From: Lachnospiraceae bacterium
Lineage (GTDB): Bacteria; Bacillota; Clostridia; Lachnospirales; Lachnospiraceae
Direction: 5' to 3'
Assembly (NCBI GenBank): GCA_017934175.1
Contig: JAGBKB010000016.1
Location: 1 to 64,000 of the forward strand
DNA: 64,000 nucleotides
Notes under the pieces: generated by a model
The model's database searches: none
Told to the model about the DNA's origin: nothing
What the model saw: the letters and a program-made list of their open reading frames with translations, nothing else
In this document: positions 18,483 through 28,143 of the stretch, piece after piece
Position numbering within the stretch: position 1 is the first letter of the stretch
How the letters are laid out: the number at the start of each line of letters is the position of its first letter
Position numbers and translations under genes: made by a program

Positions 18483-21400
18483 ATGTATTTAAAGCAAATT
18501 GAAATTCATGGTTTTAAATCATTTGCCAATGATACAATACTTACATTTGAAAAAGGTATAACTGGTATCGTTGGACCAAATGGTAGTGGAAAATCAAATA
18601 TTGCTGATGCTGTTCGTTGGGTGCTTGGCGAACGAAGTATGAAACAACTTCGTGGTGCGGAGACTATGGATGTCATCTTTTCAGGAACTGAACTTCGAAA
18701 GGCTCAGGGTTTTGCGTATGTAAATCTTGTGATTGACAATACAGATAGAAAAATACCACTTTCTTATGATGAGATACAAGTATCAAGAAGACTTTATAGA
18801 AGTGGTGAGTCTGAATATAAATTAAATGGAACTGACTGCAGATTAAAAGACATATATGAGACTTTTTATGATACAGGAATAGGTAAAGAGGGTTACTCTA
18901 TAATTGGTCAAGGTCAAATAGATAAGATTTTGTCCAATAAACCAGAAGATAGAAGAGAACTTTTTGATGAAGCAGTTGGAATAGTAAAGTATAAAAGAAG
19001 AAAAATTATTGCAGAGAAAAAACTTGAGGAAGAAAAATTAAATCTTTCAAGAGTTACTGATATTATAACTGAAATTGAAAGACAAATTGGACCTCTTAAA
19101 AAGCAAGCAGAGGCAGCAAAAGAATATTTAAATCTTCGAGATGATTTATTATTATATGAATCAAATTATTTTGTTAGAGAAGTTGATGAACAGTCAAAAC
19201 TTATAGAAGAAACAAATAAAAATATTGAAATCAATAAAAATGATTTAAAAGATATAAAAGAAAAGAAAATCGCTTTTAATGAAAAATATAATGAAATAGA
19301 AAATGAAATAACTAAACTTGACCTTGAGATATCTGAATTAAAAGATAATATTACTGAAAATACAGCAAAATCTTTTAATTTGAAAGGTGAAATTAATGTT
19401 TTAAAAGAACAAATTAATTCTGAAAGAAATAGCAATAGAAGTAGAACCGAAAGACTTGAATACATTAACAATAATATATCAAATAATTTGGATGAAATTA
19501 AAAAAGATGTAAGTGAATTATTTGGTATTAAAAAGCAAATAGAGTTTATAAACTCAAATAATGATAATTTAGAAGAAGAAGATAGTCAAATTAATAACGA
19601 TTTAAGAACTATTGAAAATATATGTGATACTGCAAAAGAATTATATTTTAGAATTACAAATACGAATCTTGAAATAGTTGAAACTAAAGAATCACTTTTT
19701 TCAGATGAGATAAATGACCAATCTATTAACTTGAGGAGAAAAGAACTTGATGCATTAAATGAAAATATTAAAGATATAGTAAATAATATAAATGACTTAA
19801 ATAATACTATAAATGAAATCAAATCAAAATTAGATTTAACAAATGATAAGTTAATTGATGCTCAAAATAAGTTTCATTCAGGAGAGACAAAACTTGATAC
19901 TTTAAAGAATATGCTTGAAAGATATGAGGGTTTTGGTAATACAGTTAAATCTATTCTTGATAATGCTGATAAGTTTAATGGTATAAAAGGTGTAGTAACA
20001 GACCTAATAAAAACAAAAAAAGAATATGAAACAGCCATAGAAGTTGCACTTGGCAATACTTTACAAAATATAGTAGTAAAAGATGTAGAGTCATCAAAAG
20101 AAATTATTAATTTTGTAAAAACAAATAAACTTGGAAGAGTTACTACATTACCACTTAATGCCTTAAAATTAAGTGATAATGCTATTTATGAAACTGCTAA
20201 ATCAGAAACCGGGGTTATAGATATAGCAGTTAATCTTGTATCTTATGACAGCGAGTATAAGTTGCTTGCTGATTATTTACTTCGTCGCTGTCTAATAGTA
20301 GATACTTTTGACAATGCAAAAGAGATTTTTAATAAGTATAAATCAGGAATTAAAATAATAACAATAGGCGGAGAATTGTTTAATCCTGGTGGTGCAGTAT
20401 CAGGTGGTGCTTATAAAAACTCTACTTCACTAATTGGAAGAAAAAGAGAGTATGAAGAGTTAAAAGAGATAGTTTCAAATGCTAAAAATGAATTAGACAA
20501 TTTAACTCAACAAAAAAATAGTTTATCTGAAGATTATGATAAAAAGTATAATGAACTTGAAAGACTTAAAGAAAAGTTAAATAGTTTAAATATAGATAAA
20601 AACACTAAAACTTTAAATATCATAAATGATATGAAACTTAAGTATTCAAATGTATCTAATAAGACTCAATTTTTATCAGATAATATTGTGAGAATTGTTG
20701 GAACTATCAATGGTTTACTTGATGATAAAACCAAGATAGAAAATGATGACTTAAGTTCAAATGACAGCATAAAAATTAAAGAGCAAAAAATTATTGACTA
20801 CGAGAATCAAATTGTAAATATAGATGAAGAGGTTAAAAAATCGCAGTCATTAATTGCTGAGAAAACCGAAATTAAAAATAGTAATCTTGCAAATAGAAAA
20901 GAATACTATGATTCAAAAGATAGGATAACCAATGAACAAATAAATCTTGAAAATGAATCAAATAGACTTGCTACTTTACTTGAAAAGGCAAATGTAAGAA
21001 TTGAAGAAATTACTAATTCTATGTATGAAAGTTACAGTATGACATACGCTACTGCAAGAGAAAAATATAGGGAAGACCTTGGAACAAGTGAAGAAATTAA
21101 GCAACTTGCTAAAGAAAAAAGAAAAGTAATTCAAGAACTTGGACCTATAAATGTCAATGCAATAGAAGAGTATCAACAAATTGGTGAAAGATATGATTTA
21201 ATGACTACTCAATATGAAGATATTAAAAAATCTGAAGAAATGATTGCTGAAATTGTAGATGAACTTGATGCTAATATGCGTAGCCAGTTTGATGAAAACT
21301 TTAAGAAAATAAAAGAACAATTTGAAATTGTGTTTAAAAAACTTTTTGGTGGTGGTAAAGCAAATCTTGAATTAGTTGAAACTGATGATACTGGTGTTTT

Positions 21401-21755
21401 AGATGCTGGTGTTGCTATAGTTGTGCAACCTCCAGGAAAAAAACTTGGTAATATGATGCAGTTATCAGGTGGTGAAAAGGCACTTACGGCTATTGCGCTT
21501 CTTTTTGCTATTCAAAACTTAAAGCCTTCACCATTCTGCTTACTTGATGAGATTGAAGCCGCTCTTGATGAATCAAATGTTGATAGATATGCAGAGTATC
21601 TTAAAAATTTGACTAATGAAACTCAATTTATATTAATAACTCATAGAAGAGGAACGATGGAAAAAGCGGATAGACTTTATGGTATCACTATGCAAGAGAA
21701 GGGTATTACATCACTTGTATCAGTTGATTTAATTGAAGACCAGTTAGATAAATAA
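18483..21755 (+). CDS. smc: Chromosome segregation protein SMC
   Basis: Chromosome-organising ATPase of the bacterial condensin with ScpA and ScpB. The N-terminal head has the Walker A motif GPNGSGKSNIADA and the Q-loop region. Two long coiled-coil arms flank a hinge near residues 480-630 (FNGIKGVVTDLI, FNPGGAVSGGAYK). The C-terminal head has the signature LSGGEKALTAIAL and Walker B PFCLLDEIEAALDE. At 1090 aa it is somewhat shorter than the usual 1150-1200, the difference lying in the arms. The ATG directly follows the rnc stop. ftsY, often next, is not here. Confidence 0.98.
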   Translation: MYLKQIEIHGFKSFANDTILTFEKGITGIVGPNGSGKSNIADAVRWVLGERSMKQLRGAETMDVIFSGTELRKAQGFAYVNLVIDNTDRKIPLSYDEIQVSRRLYRSGESEYKLNGTDCRLKDIYETFYDTGIGKEGYSIIGQGQIDKILSNKPEDRRELFDEAVGIVKYKRRKIIAEKKLEEEKLNLSRVTDIITEIERQIGPLKKQAEAAKEYLNLRDDLLLYESNYFVREVDEQSKLIEETNKNIEINKNDLKDIKEKKIAFNEKYNEIENEITKLDLEISELKDNITENTAKSFNLKGEINVLKEQINSERNSNRSRTERLEYINNNISNNLDEIKKDVSELFGIKKQIEFINSNNDNLEEEDSQINNDLRTIENICDTAKELYFRITNTNLEIVETKESLFSDEINDQSINLRRKELDALNENIKDIVNNINDLNNTINEIKSKLDLTNDKLIDAQNKFHSGETKLDTLKNMLERYEGFGNTVKSILDNADKFNGIKGVVTDLIKTKKEYETAIEVALGNTLQNIVVKDVESSKEIINFVKTNKLGRVTTLPLNALKLSDNAIYETAKSETGVIDIAVNLVSYDSEYKLLADYLLRRCLIVDTFDNAKEIFNKYKSGIKIITIGGELFNPGGAVSGGAYKNSTSLIGRKREYEELKEIVSNAKNELDNLTQQKNSLSEDYDKKYNELERLKEKLNSLNIDKNTKTLNIINDMKLKYSNVSNKTQFLSDNIVRIVGTINGLLDDKTKIENDDLSSNDSIKIKEQKIIDYENQIVNIDEEVKKSQSLIAEKTEIKNSNLANRKEYYDSKDRITNEQINLENESNRLATLLEKANVRIEEITNSMYESYSMTYATAREKYREDLGTSEEIKQLAKEKRKVIQELGPINVNAIEEYQQIGERYDLMTTQYEDIKKSEEMIAEIVDELDANMRSQFDENFKKIKEQFEIVFKKLFGGGKANLELVETDDTGVLDAGVAIVVQPPGKKLGNMMQLSGGEKALTAIALLFAIQNLKPSPFCLLDEIEAALDESNVDRYAEYLKNLTNETQFILITHRRGTMEKADRLYGITMQEKGITSLVSVDLIEDQLDK

Positions 21756-21768
21756 AGGAGATATGTTT

Positions 21769-22464
21769 ATGCGAAGAGTTATGTTAAAACTTTCAGGAGA
21801 AGCACTTGCTGGTGAAAATGGTAGTGGATTTGATTTTAAGACTTTAGATTCTATTTGTAAACAAATTAAAAAAGTTAAGTCAAAGAATCTTCAAATTGCA
21901 ATAGTTACTGGTGGAGGTAATTTTATAAGAGGAAAGATGCTATCAGAGATTGACAAGTATAAGGCTGATGAAATTGGTATGCTTTCTACTTATATGAACT
22001 CACTTTATATACAGGGAGTTTTGAGAGTTAATGGGATTGATTCTGAAATATTTGGTGCATTCCCTATGTCTGACATAGCAGAAACTTTTTCAAAATATAA
22101 AGCAATAGATGCTATGAATAATGGAAAAGTGGTTATACTTGCAGGAGGTACAGGACACCCATATTTCACTACCGATACAGGTGTAGTTTTAAGAAGTATA
22201 GAACTTGAATGTACTGAACTCTTACTTGCTAAATCTATTGATTATGTATATGACAAGGACCCAGTTAAATATAGTGATGCTAAAAAATATAAAAAAATTA
22301 CAATGCAAGAACTCTTTGATAAAAAATTAGAAGTAATTGATTTATCTGCAACTGTTCTTTGCTTAACAAATAAATTAAATCTTAGGATTTTTTCATTAAA
22401 TATAAAAAATTCTATTTTTAAAGCAATAAAGGGTGAAGACATCGGCACCTTAGTTTATAATTAG
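21769..22464 (+). CDS. pyrH: Uridylate kinase
   Basis: Phosphorylates UMP to UDP for pyrimidine nucleotide supply. The amino-acid-kinase fold is clear from RRVMLKLSGEALAG, VTGGGNFIRG, DEIGMLSTYMNSLY, GGTGHPYFTTDT and DYVYDKDP. The ATG at 21769 is 8 bases after GGAG and is preferred to the in-frame ATG at 21763, which is too close to the binding site. Protein length is 231 aa. pyrH-frr is a near-universal bacterial pair. Confidence 0.97.
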   Translation: MRRVMLKLSGEALAGENGSGFDFKTLDSICKQIKKVKSKNLQIAIVTGGGNFIRGKMLSEIDKYKADEIGMLSTYMNSLYIQGVLRVNGIDSEIFGAFPMSDIAETFSKYKAIDAMNNGKVVILAGGTGHPYFTTDTGVVLRSIELECTELLLAKSIDYVYDKDPVKYSDAKKYKKITMQELFDKKLEVIDLSATVLCLTNKLNLRIFSLNIKNSIFKAIKGEDIGTLVYN

Positions 22465-22473
22465 GAGGTAAGT

Positions 22474-23028
22474 ATGGATAGTAGATTTAATCAATTCAAA
22501 GAAAAAATGGAGAAGTCATTTACAAGTCTTAAGAATGAGTTTCAAACTATTAGAGCGGGAAGAGCAAATCCAAAAGTTCTTGACAAAGTGCTTGTTGATT
22601 ACTATGGAACTAAAACACCACTTAATCAGATGGCTAATTTTTCTGTGCCTGAAGCAAGAATACTTATAGTTCAACCATTTGATAAATCAGCAATAAAGGA
22701 TATTGTAAAAGGAATCAATGAAGCAGATATAGGTATAAACCCAAATATTGATAATGATGTAATAAGACTTGTATTCCCAGAACTCAACGAAGAGAGAAGA
22801 AAAGAATTATCAAAAGATATAAAAAAGATTGGTGAAGATATAAAAGTTTCTATGAGAAATATTCGTAGAGATGCAAATGATTTCATAAAAAAATTAGAAA
22901 AAAATAATGAAGCAACAGAAGATGATGTAAAACAATTTGAGAAAGATGTACAGAAAATGCTTGATGACTATATTAAGAAAGTTGAAGAAGCAGTAGACAG
23001 TAAAACAAATGAAATCATGAAATTATAA
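22474..23028 (+). CDS. frr: Ribosome recycling factor
   Basis: Splits post-termination ribosomes together with EF-G. The 184-aa protein shows the typical RAGRANPKVLDKVLVDYYGT, NFSVPEARILIVQPFD, NPNIDNDVIRLVFPELNEERRKEL (in part) and the helical C-terminal domain. TAGGAGG precedes the ATG. Its stop overlaps the uppS start by one base. Confidence 0.98.
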   Translation: MDSRFNQFKEKMEKSFTSLKNEFQTIRAGRANPKVLDKVLVDYYGTKTPLNQMANFSVPEARILIVQPFDKSAIKDIVKGINEADIGINPNIDNDVIRLVFPELNEERRKELSKDIKKIGEDIKVSMRNIRRDANDFIKKLEKNNEATEDDVKQFEKDVQKMLDDYIKKVEEAVDSKTNEIMKL

Positions 23029-23804
23029 TGAAGAATATTAATCATTTGAAAAGAGTTTCCGATAATGCAAATAATAGATATTTATTATATGATGAAAATG
23101 ACAATATAATAAATATACCTGAGTCAATTGCAATTATTTTAGATGGAAATGGAAGATATGCCAAAAAGAAGGGCTTGCCAAGAGAACTTGGGCATAAAGC
23201 AGGCTGTGAAGCACTTGAAGTTATACTGGAAGAAGCAGTGAGCATAGGGGTAAAGTATTTAACAGTATATGCATTTTCAACTGAAAATTGGAAACGTAGT
23301 GAAAATGAAATAAATGCACTATTTAATTTGTTTTTTTTGTATTTAGGTAAGATAGAAGAAAAAGCAATAAAAAATAATGTGAAAGTTAATTTTATAGGAG
23401 ATATATATAAGTTCCCTAAAAAACTTTATACAGAGTGTGAAAGACTAATTAACATAACTAAAGATAATACGAGATGTGTGTTTTCAATAGCATTTAATTA
23501 TGGAAGCAGAGATGAAATTGTTAGAACTATTAAAAAAATGGCATCTAACAATTTTGATTTTAATAACATAACAGAAAAAGATATAACTAACAATCTTGAT
23601 ACAAAAGACATAAAAGACCCAGATTTACTAATTCGCACATCTGGAGAATTTAGATTATCAAACTTCCTTTTGTGGCAAATTGCATATAGCGAAATATATA
23701 TAACAAATGTGTTATGGCCAGAATTTGATAAAGAAGAGTTTTATAAAGCATTGATAGATTATAACAAAAGAGATAGAAGATTTGGTGGAAGAAAAGAAAA
23801 ATAA
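23028..23804 (+). CDS. uppS: Isoprenyl transferase (undecaprenyl diphosphate synthase)
   Basis: Makes the C55 lipid carrier for peptidoglycan and wall polymers by cis-condensation of isopentenyl diphosphate. The catalytic motif is AIILDGNGRYAKKKGLPRELGHKAG, with the Mg-binding Asp. VKYLTVYAFSTENW and DLLIRTSGEFRLSNFLLWQ are also conserved. The N-terminal extension of about 30 residues before the catalytic motif is a little longer than usual. The start overlaps the frr stop, and the C-terminus overlaps cdsA. Downstream partner cdsA is the usual neighbour. Confidence 0.96.
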   Translation: MKNINHLKRVSDNANNRYLLYDENDNIINIPESIAIILDGNGRYAKKKGLPRELGHKAGCEALEVILEEAVSIGVKYLTVYAFSTENWKRSENEINALFNLFFLYLGKIEEKAIKNNVKVNFIGDIYKFPKKLYTECERLINITKDNTRCVFSIAFNYGSRDEIVRTIKKMASNNFDFNNITEKDITNNLDTKDIKDPDLLIRTSGEFRLSNFLLWQIAYSEIYITNVLWPEFDKEEFYKALIDYNKRDRRFGGRKEK

Positions 23805-24657
23805 AAAATTATCTTCGTTTTTAACAAGACTATTTAGTGGAATTGTTTTAATTGCATTATTGTTTTTTATTCTTTATAGAGGTGGCAATGTATTATTTCT
23901 TTCTTGCATTACATTATCAATATGTGGCTTAATAGAGTTATTTCAAGTTCTTAACTTGCATAAATCTGGACTATCATATATTGCTTATATCTTTACCATT
24001 TTTTATTATATAATAGTTGCTTTTTATCAAAAAAACGGTATCTTACTTTTCCTAATTGTATTTTTGTTATTGCTACTTTTGTTTTATGTATTATCATATC
24101 CTGCATATAATATTAAGGAAGTCGCAATAACATTTTTTAGTATAATTTATGTAGCAGTTACTTTTAGTTTTATCTATTTAATTAGAATAATCGAAAACAA
24201 TGGTATCTATTTTGTGTGGCTAATATTTATAGCAAGTTGGGGAAGTGATACATTTGCTTACTGCATAGGAATGTTATTTGGAAAACATAAATTATCTACT
24301 ATTTTAAGCCCAAATAAGACCATTGAAGGTATGATAGGTGGGATTATTGGTGCTTTAGTACTTGGGTTTTTATATTCATTTATTTTAAATAGAGTAAATA
24401 TAAATATTAATTTACCATTTTTATCTAACTCAATCAATATTTATATTGATATTCCGTTATCATCTATTCAAGTTGGTATGGCCTGTGCTATAGGTTCTGT
24501 TATTTCAATGATAGGTGATTTAACTGCTTCTGCAATAAAAAGAGATTATAATGTAAAAGATTATGGAAATATAATACCAGGACATGGCGGTATACTTGAT
24601 AGATTTGATTCTGTAATATTTACTGCCCCTGCATTATATTTTATTTTAATTTTATAA
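23782..24657 (+). CDS. cdsA: Phosphatidate cytidylyltransferase
   Basis: Integral membrane enzyme that makes CDP-diacylglycerol. Several hydrophobic segments are evident and the signature region is WGSDTFAYCIGMLFGKHK ... SPNKTIEGMIGG, ending with the conserved GHGGILDRFDSVIF. The start is a TTG at 23782 or the adjacent GTG at 23785, both overlapping the end of uppS by about 20 bases; no ATG is available. Length 290 aa is normal. Confidence 0.95.
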   Translation: MVEEKKNKKLSSFLTRLFSGIVLIALLFFILYRGGNVLFLSCITLSICGLIELFQVLNLHKSGLSYIAYIFTIFYYIIVAFYQKNGILLFLIVFLLLLLLFYVLSYPAYNIKEVAITFFSIIYVAVTFSFIYLIRIIENNGIYFVWLIFIASWGSDTFAYCIGMLFGKHKLSTILSPNKTIEGMIGGIIGALVLGFLYSFILNRVNININLPFLSNSINIYIDIPLSSIQVGMACAIGSVISMIGDLTASAIKRDYNVKDYGNIIPGHGGILDRFDSVIFTAPALYFILIL

Positions 24658-24664
24658 TAAAATT

Positions 24665-25900
24665 ATGGAAGATAAGTATAAAAAAAGTGTAGATATAGTT
24701 AATGAAGCAGAAAAAAAGATTGCTGATAAGTTTGATTATATAGAAAAAATATATAATTATAACCAGTTTAAAGTTTTAAAAGCATTTATTGATTCAAAAG
24801 TTTCAGAGAGTCATTTTGTAGAATCTACTGGATATGGTTATAGTGATATTGGCAGAGATAAGATAGAAGAAGTATATGCTAAAGTTTTTAATACTGAAAG
24901 TGCACTTGTAAGGCAACAAATTGTATCTGGCACTCATGCATTATCTATTGCATTATTTTCATTGTTAAATCCAGGAGATAATTTCTTATCTATTACTGGT
25001 ATGCCATATGATACATTAAGTGCTACTATAGGTGTTAGTGATGAAATGATGTCTCTTAAATCTTATAATATTTCTTTTGATAAGGTTGAATTAGTAAATA
25101 ATAATTTTGATTATGATAATATAAAAAATAAAATTAAAGATAATACAAAACTAATATATATTCAAAGGTCGAGAGGATATAGTGATAGAGAGGCTATTAG
25201 TTTATCTAAAATAGCAGATGCAATTAGTTTTATAAAAAACATAAATAACAATTTAATAGTTTTAGTTGATAATTGTTATGGTGAGTTTGTAGAATGTTTT
25301 GAACCTACAGATGTTGGTGCTGATATTATGTGTGGCTCGCTAATTAAAAATCCTGGAGGTGGACTTGCTAAATCTGGTGGGTATATAGTTGGTAAAAAAG
25401 AGTTAATAGAAAAATGTTCCTATAGGCTTACTGCTCCTGGCATAGGAAGTGAAGTTGGAGTAAATTTTAATCAAAATAGAAATGTTTTACAGGGGCTTTA
25501 TCTTGCACCTCAAATAGTTAATAATTGCTTAAAAATAGTGTTATTATTTAGTTATGTTTTAAATATACATAAAATAGACACAATCCCAATGTATAATGAT
25601 GATTTGAATGATATTGTTATTTCTATTAAACTTTTAAATAAAGAGAAATTATTAAAGTTTTGTAAAATAATTCAAGAAACTTCTCCTATAGACTCATTTT
25701 TAGAACCATATGCAACAGATATGCCAGGATATGATTCAAAAGTTGTAATGGCTGCAGGTTGTTTTGTATCAGGTTCAAGCATAGAGTTATCATGTGATGC
25801 ACCGCTTAGAGAACCATATATGGCATTTCTTCAAGGAGGACTTTCATATTATCAGGGTAAGTATGCACTTATGAAAATACTATCTGAAATTATATTATAA
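24665..25900 (+). CDS. PLP-dependent enzyme of the methionine gamma-lyase-like / aluminium-resistance family
   Basis: A 411-aa fold-type I PLP protein. The family (YnbB-like) is recognised from YGYSDIGRDKIEEVYAKVF, ALVRQQIVSGTHALSIALF, GMPYDTLSATIG and the cofactor-lysine region CGSLIKNPGGGLAKSGGYIVG. The true substrate of this family is poorly established; the aluminium-resistance label is historical. It lies 8 bases after cdsA and overlaps the next gene by one base, so it is part of the operon. No Shine-Dalgarno site is visible. Confidence 0.88.
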   Translation: MEDKYKKSVDIVNEAEKKIADKFDYIEKIYNYNQFKVLKAFIDSKVSESHFVESTGYGYSDIGRDKIEEVYAKVFNTESALVRQQIVSGTHALSIALFSLLNPGDNFLSITGMPYDTLSATIGVSDEMMSLKSYNISFDKVELVNNNFDYDNIKNKIKDNTKLIYIQRSRGYSDREAISLSKIADAISFIKNINNNLIVLVDNCYGEFVECFEPTDVGADIMCGSLIKNPGGGLAKSGGYIVGKKELIEKCSYRLTAPGIGSEVGVNFNQNRNVLQGLYLAPQIVNNCLKIVLLFSYVLNIHKIDTIPMYNDDLNDIVISIKLLNKEKLLKFCKIIQETSPIDSFLEPYATDMPGYDSKVVMAAGCFVSGSSIELSCDAPLREPYMAFLQGGLSYYQGKYALMKILSEIIL

Positions 25901-26544
25901 TGAAAATTGGTACTATTGAAAAATTAAAAATTGGAAAGCAGGCTGATTTTGGTGTTTACTTATATGATGATGAAAACAATAAAGTTTTACTTCCAAAAAA
26001 GCAAGTCCCAAGAGGCGCAAATATTGGAGACTATGTAGATGTATTCATATATAAAGATAGTAAAGGCAGAATTATTTCAACTACAAAAAAGCCATTTTTA
26101 ACAGTTGGCAATATTGCGACACTTACAGTGAATGATGTAAATGATATTGGAGCATTTTTAAATATGGGATTGGAAAGAGACTTGCTGCTTCCATATTCAG
26201 AACAAACTAAAAAAGTAAATATTGGTGACAAAGTAAAAGTTTTAATGTATGTTGATAAGTCAAGTAGATTATGTGCTACTATGTATATAGAAAATAAAGA
26301 ATATACAAAACTTATAAAGAATAAAGATATAAGAACTCTTGAATATGAACAAAATGCTGAAAAAGTATTAAAGATAATTAAAAACAAGTTTAAAGGGCAT
26401 CTAATATATAATGACAAAAATTGTACGAGTGAACAAGTTTTAAAAGATTTTAATATTAGTAAAAATACATTTAAAAAATCTATAGGAAAACTTTTAAAAG
26501 ATAATAAATTAAAAATAACAGATAAAGGAATCTTTTTATACTGA
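25900..26544 (+). CDS. cvfB: CvfB-like S1-domain RNA-binding protein
   Basis: A 214-aa protein with two S1-like beta-barrel segments (GKQADFGVYLYDDENNKVLLPKKQVP, then NDVNDIGAFLNMGLERDLLLP) and a C-terminal winged-helix (SEQVLKDFNISKNTFKKSIGKLLKDNKLKI). This matches the CvfB/YitL family, whose members are usually near 280 aa, so this copy is shorter, apparently lacking one S1 unit. Family members affect gene expression and virulence in staphylococci; here the role is inferred to be RNA binding. It ends in TGA and is followed by ftsE after one base. Confidence 0.8.
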   Translation: MKIGTIEKLKIGKQADFGVYLYDDENNKVLLPKKQVPRGANIGDYVDVFIYKDSKGRIISTTKKPFLTVGNIATLTVNDVNDIGAFLNMGLERDLLLPYSEQTKKVNIGDKVKVLMYVDKSSRLCATMYIENKEYTKLIKNKDIRTLEYEQNAEKVLKIIKNKFKGHLIYNDKNCTSEQVLKDFNISKNTFKKSIGKLLKDNKLKITDKGIFLY

Positions 26545-26545
26545 T

Positions 26546-27247
26546 ATGATTAGGTTCAATAAAGTTTCACTTAAATATGATAAAGACACTTATGCGGTGC
26601 AAGATTTAAGCCTTAAAATTGAAGAAGGTGAATTTGTTTTTATTGTAGGGAAAACTGGTGCAGGAAAATCAACATTATTTAAATTATTAACTCGTGAATT
26701 AAAACCTACAAGTGGTTCTATAAAAGTTTTTAAGGATAATATAGAATATATAAGTAATAAAAACATACCATATTATAGGCGAAAACTTGGAGTAGTATTT
26801 CAAGACTTTAAACTTTTAGAAGATAGAAATGTATATGAAAATGTAGCATTTGCCCAGGAAGTAATAGGTGTAAATGCTTTTAAGATAAAGAAACATGTTA
26901 TAAAGATTCTTAATCTTGTTGGGCTTCGGAATAAGGCAACAAAGATGCCTTATGAGTTGTCAGGGGGAGAAAAACAAAAAGTTGCTATAGCAAGGGCAAT
27001 TATAAATAAACCTAAAATATTGCTTGCTGATGAACCAACTGGTAATCTTGATGAGATGAGTACAAATGAAATAATTGGACTTCTTAACACAATAAATCAA
27101 AATGGCACAACTGTAATTATTATTACACATGATATGCATTTGGTGGAAAGAATGAATAAGAGAGTTATAAGACTTGATGAAGGAAACCTTGTATATGATG
27201 ATTATGGACTTGATAATCAAATAAAAAACTATTTAAAGAATGAATAA
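26546..27247 (+). CDS. ftsE: Cell-division ATP-binding protein FtsE
   Basis: ABC-type ATPase partner of FtsX, which couples division to peptidoglycan hydrolysis. It has Walker A GKTGAGKST, a Q-loop (GVVFQDFKLL), signature LSGGEKQKVAIARA and Walker B ILLADEPTGNLD. Length 233 aa. The stop overlaps the ftsX start. It is linked with ftsX and an M23 hydrolase, the likely activated enzyme. Confidence 0.97.
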   Translation: MIRFNKVSLKYDKDTYAVQDLSLKIEEGEFVFIVGKTGAGKSTLFKLLTRELKPTSGSIKVFKDNIEYISNKNIPYYRRKLGVVFQDFKLLEDRNVYENVAFAQEVIGVNAFKIKKHVIKILNLVGLRNKATKMPYELSGGEKQKVAIARAIINKPKILLADEPTGNLDEMSTNEIIGLLNTINQNGTTVIIITHDMHLVERMNKRVIRLDEGNLVYDDYGLDNQIKNYLKNE

Positions 27248-28143
27248 TGTTAAGTTATGTGTTTAAAACTGGATTTAAGAACCTTGGAAATAGAAAATTA
27301 TTTTCTTTTGCTTCCATAGGTACTATTGCAAGCAGTGTTTTGATATTCTGCATTTTTTTTGTGCTCGCTACCAATATAAGAGGCATAATTAAAAAAGTAG
27401 AAACTACTGTTGGCATACAAGTTTTCTTTAATAGCAATCTAAGTGAAGAAGAAATACAAAACCTTGCAAATGAAAAGTTTATAACAGATTATGTAAAATC
27501 AATTAAGTTTAAATCTAGTAATGAAGCGTGGGAAAAGTTTAAAGTTGAGTATTTTGATAATAGACCAGAACTTGCAAAAGCATTTGAAGATGATAACCCT
27601 CTTGCGAGTTCTGCATCATATGAAATTCTTTTAAATGATATAACAAAACAAATTGAATATGTGAATTATTTGAAATCAATAGATGGCGTAAGGCAAGTAA
27701 ATTACTCAAGTGTATTGATAGAGACACTTACAAGTCTAAATGTCGGAATTAGTACTTTTAGTTTTATACTTATAGGATTACTTATTATAATTGCAATGAT
27801 TTTGATTTCAAATACTATTACTCTTGCAAGTCAATTTAGAAAAAAAGAAAATGAAATAATGAAATTAATAGGTGCTACCAATTTTATGATAAGAGCACCA
27901 TTTGTTATTGAGGGATTTTTTATTGGACTATTTGGTGCAATTATACCGATTTCTATTGTTTTAGGACTTTATAATTATTTAATGGATATGCTTATAAAAA
28001 ATGCTTCTTTTTTAAGAAATGTCTTTACTCCAGTTGACATAAAAATTATTGCAGTACCTATGTGCTTAATTTCTATAGGGACATCATGCTTTATATGTAT
28101 GTTCGTATCATTTTTAACCATTAGAAAACATTTAAAAATATAA
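27247..28143 (+). CDS. ftsX: Cell-division protein FtsX
   Basis: Four-helix membrane partner of FtsE. The 298-aa protein has a first membrane segment near residues 20-42, a large external domain (about 45-165, with VFFNSNLSEEEI) and three membrane segments in the C-terminal half, including the conserved ENEIMKLIGATNFMIRAPFVIEG-type region. It signals to an extracellular hydrolase. The next gene, with a coiled coil and M23 domain, is the expected partner. Start and stop overlap neighbours by one base each. Confidence 0.95.
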   Translation: MLSYVFKTGFKNLGNRKLFSFASIGTIASSVLIFCIFFVLATNIRGIIKKVETTVGIQVFFNSNLSEEEIQNLANEKFITDYVKSIKFKSSNEAWEKFKVEYFDNRPELAKAFEDDNPLASSASYEILLNDITKQIEYVNYLKSIDGVRQVNYSSVLIETLTSLNVGISTFSFILIGLLIIIAMILISNTITLASQFRKKENEIMKLIGATNFMIRAPFVIEGFFIGLFGAIIPISIVLGLYNYLMDMLIKNASFLRNVFTPVDIKIIAVPMCLISIGTSCFICMFVSFLTIRKHLKI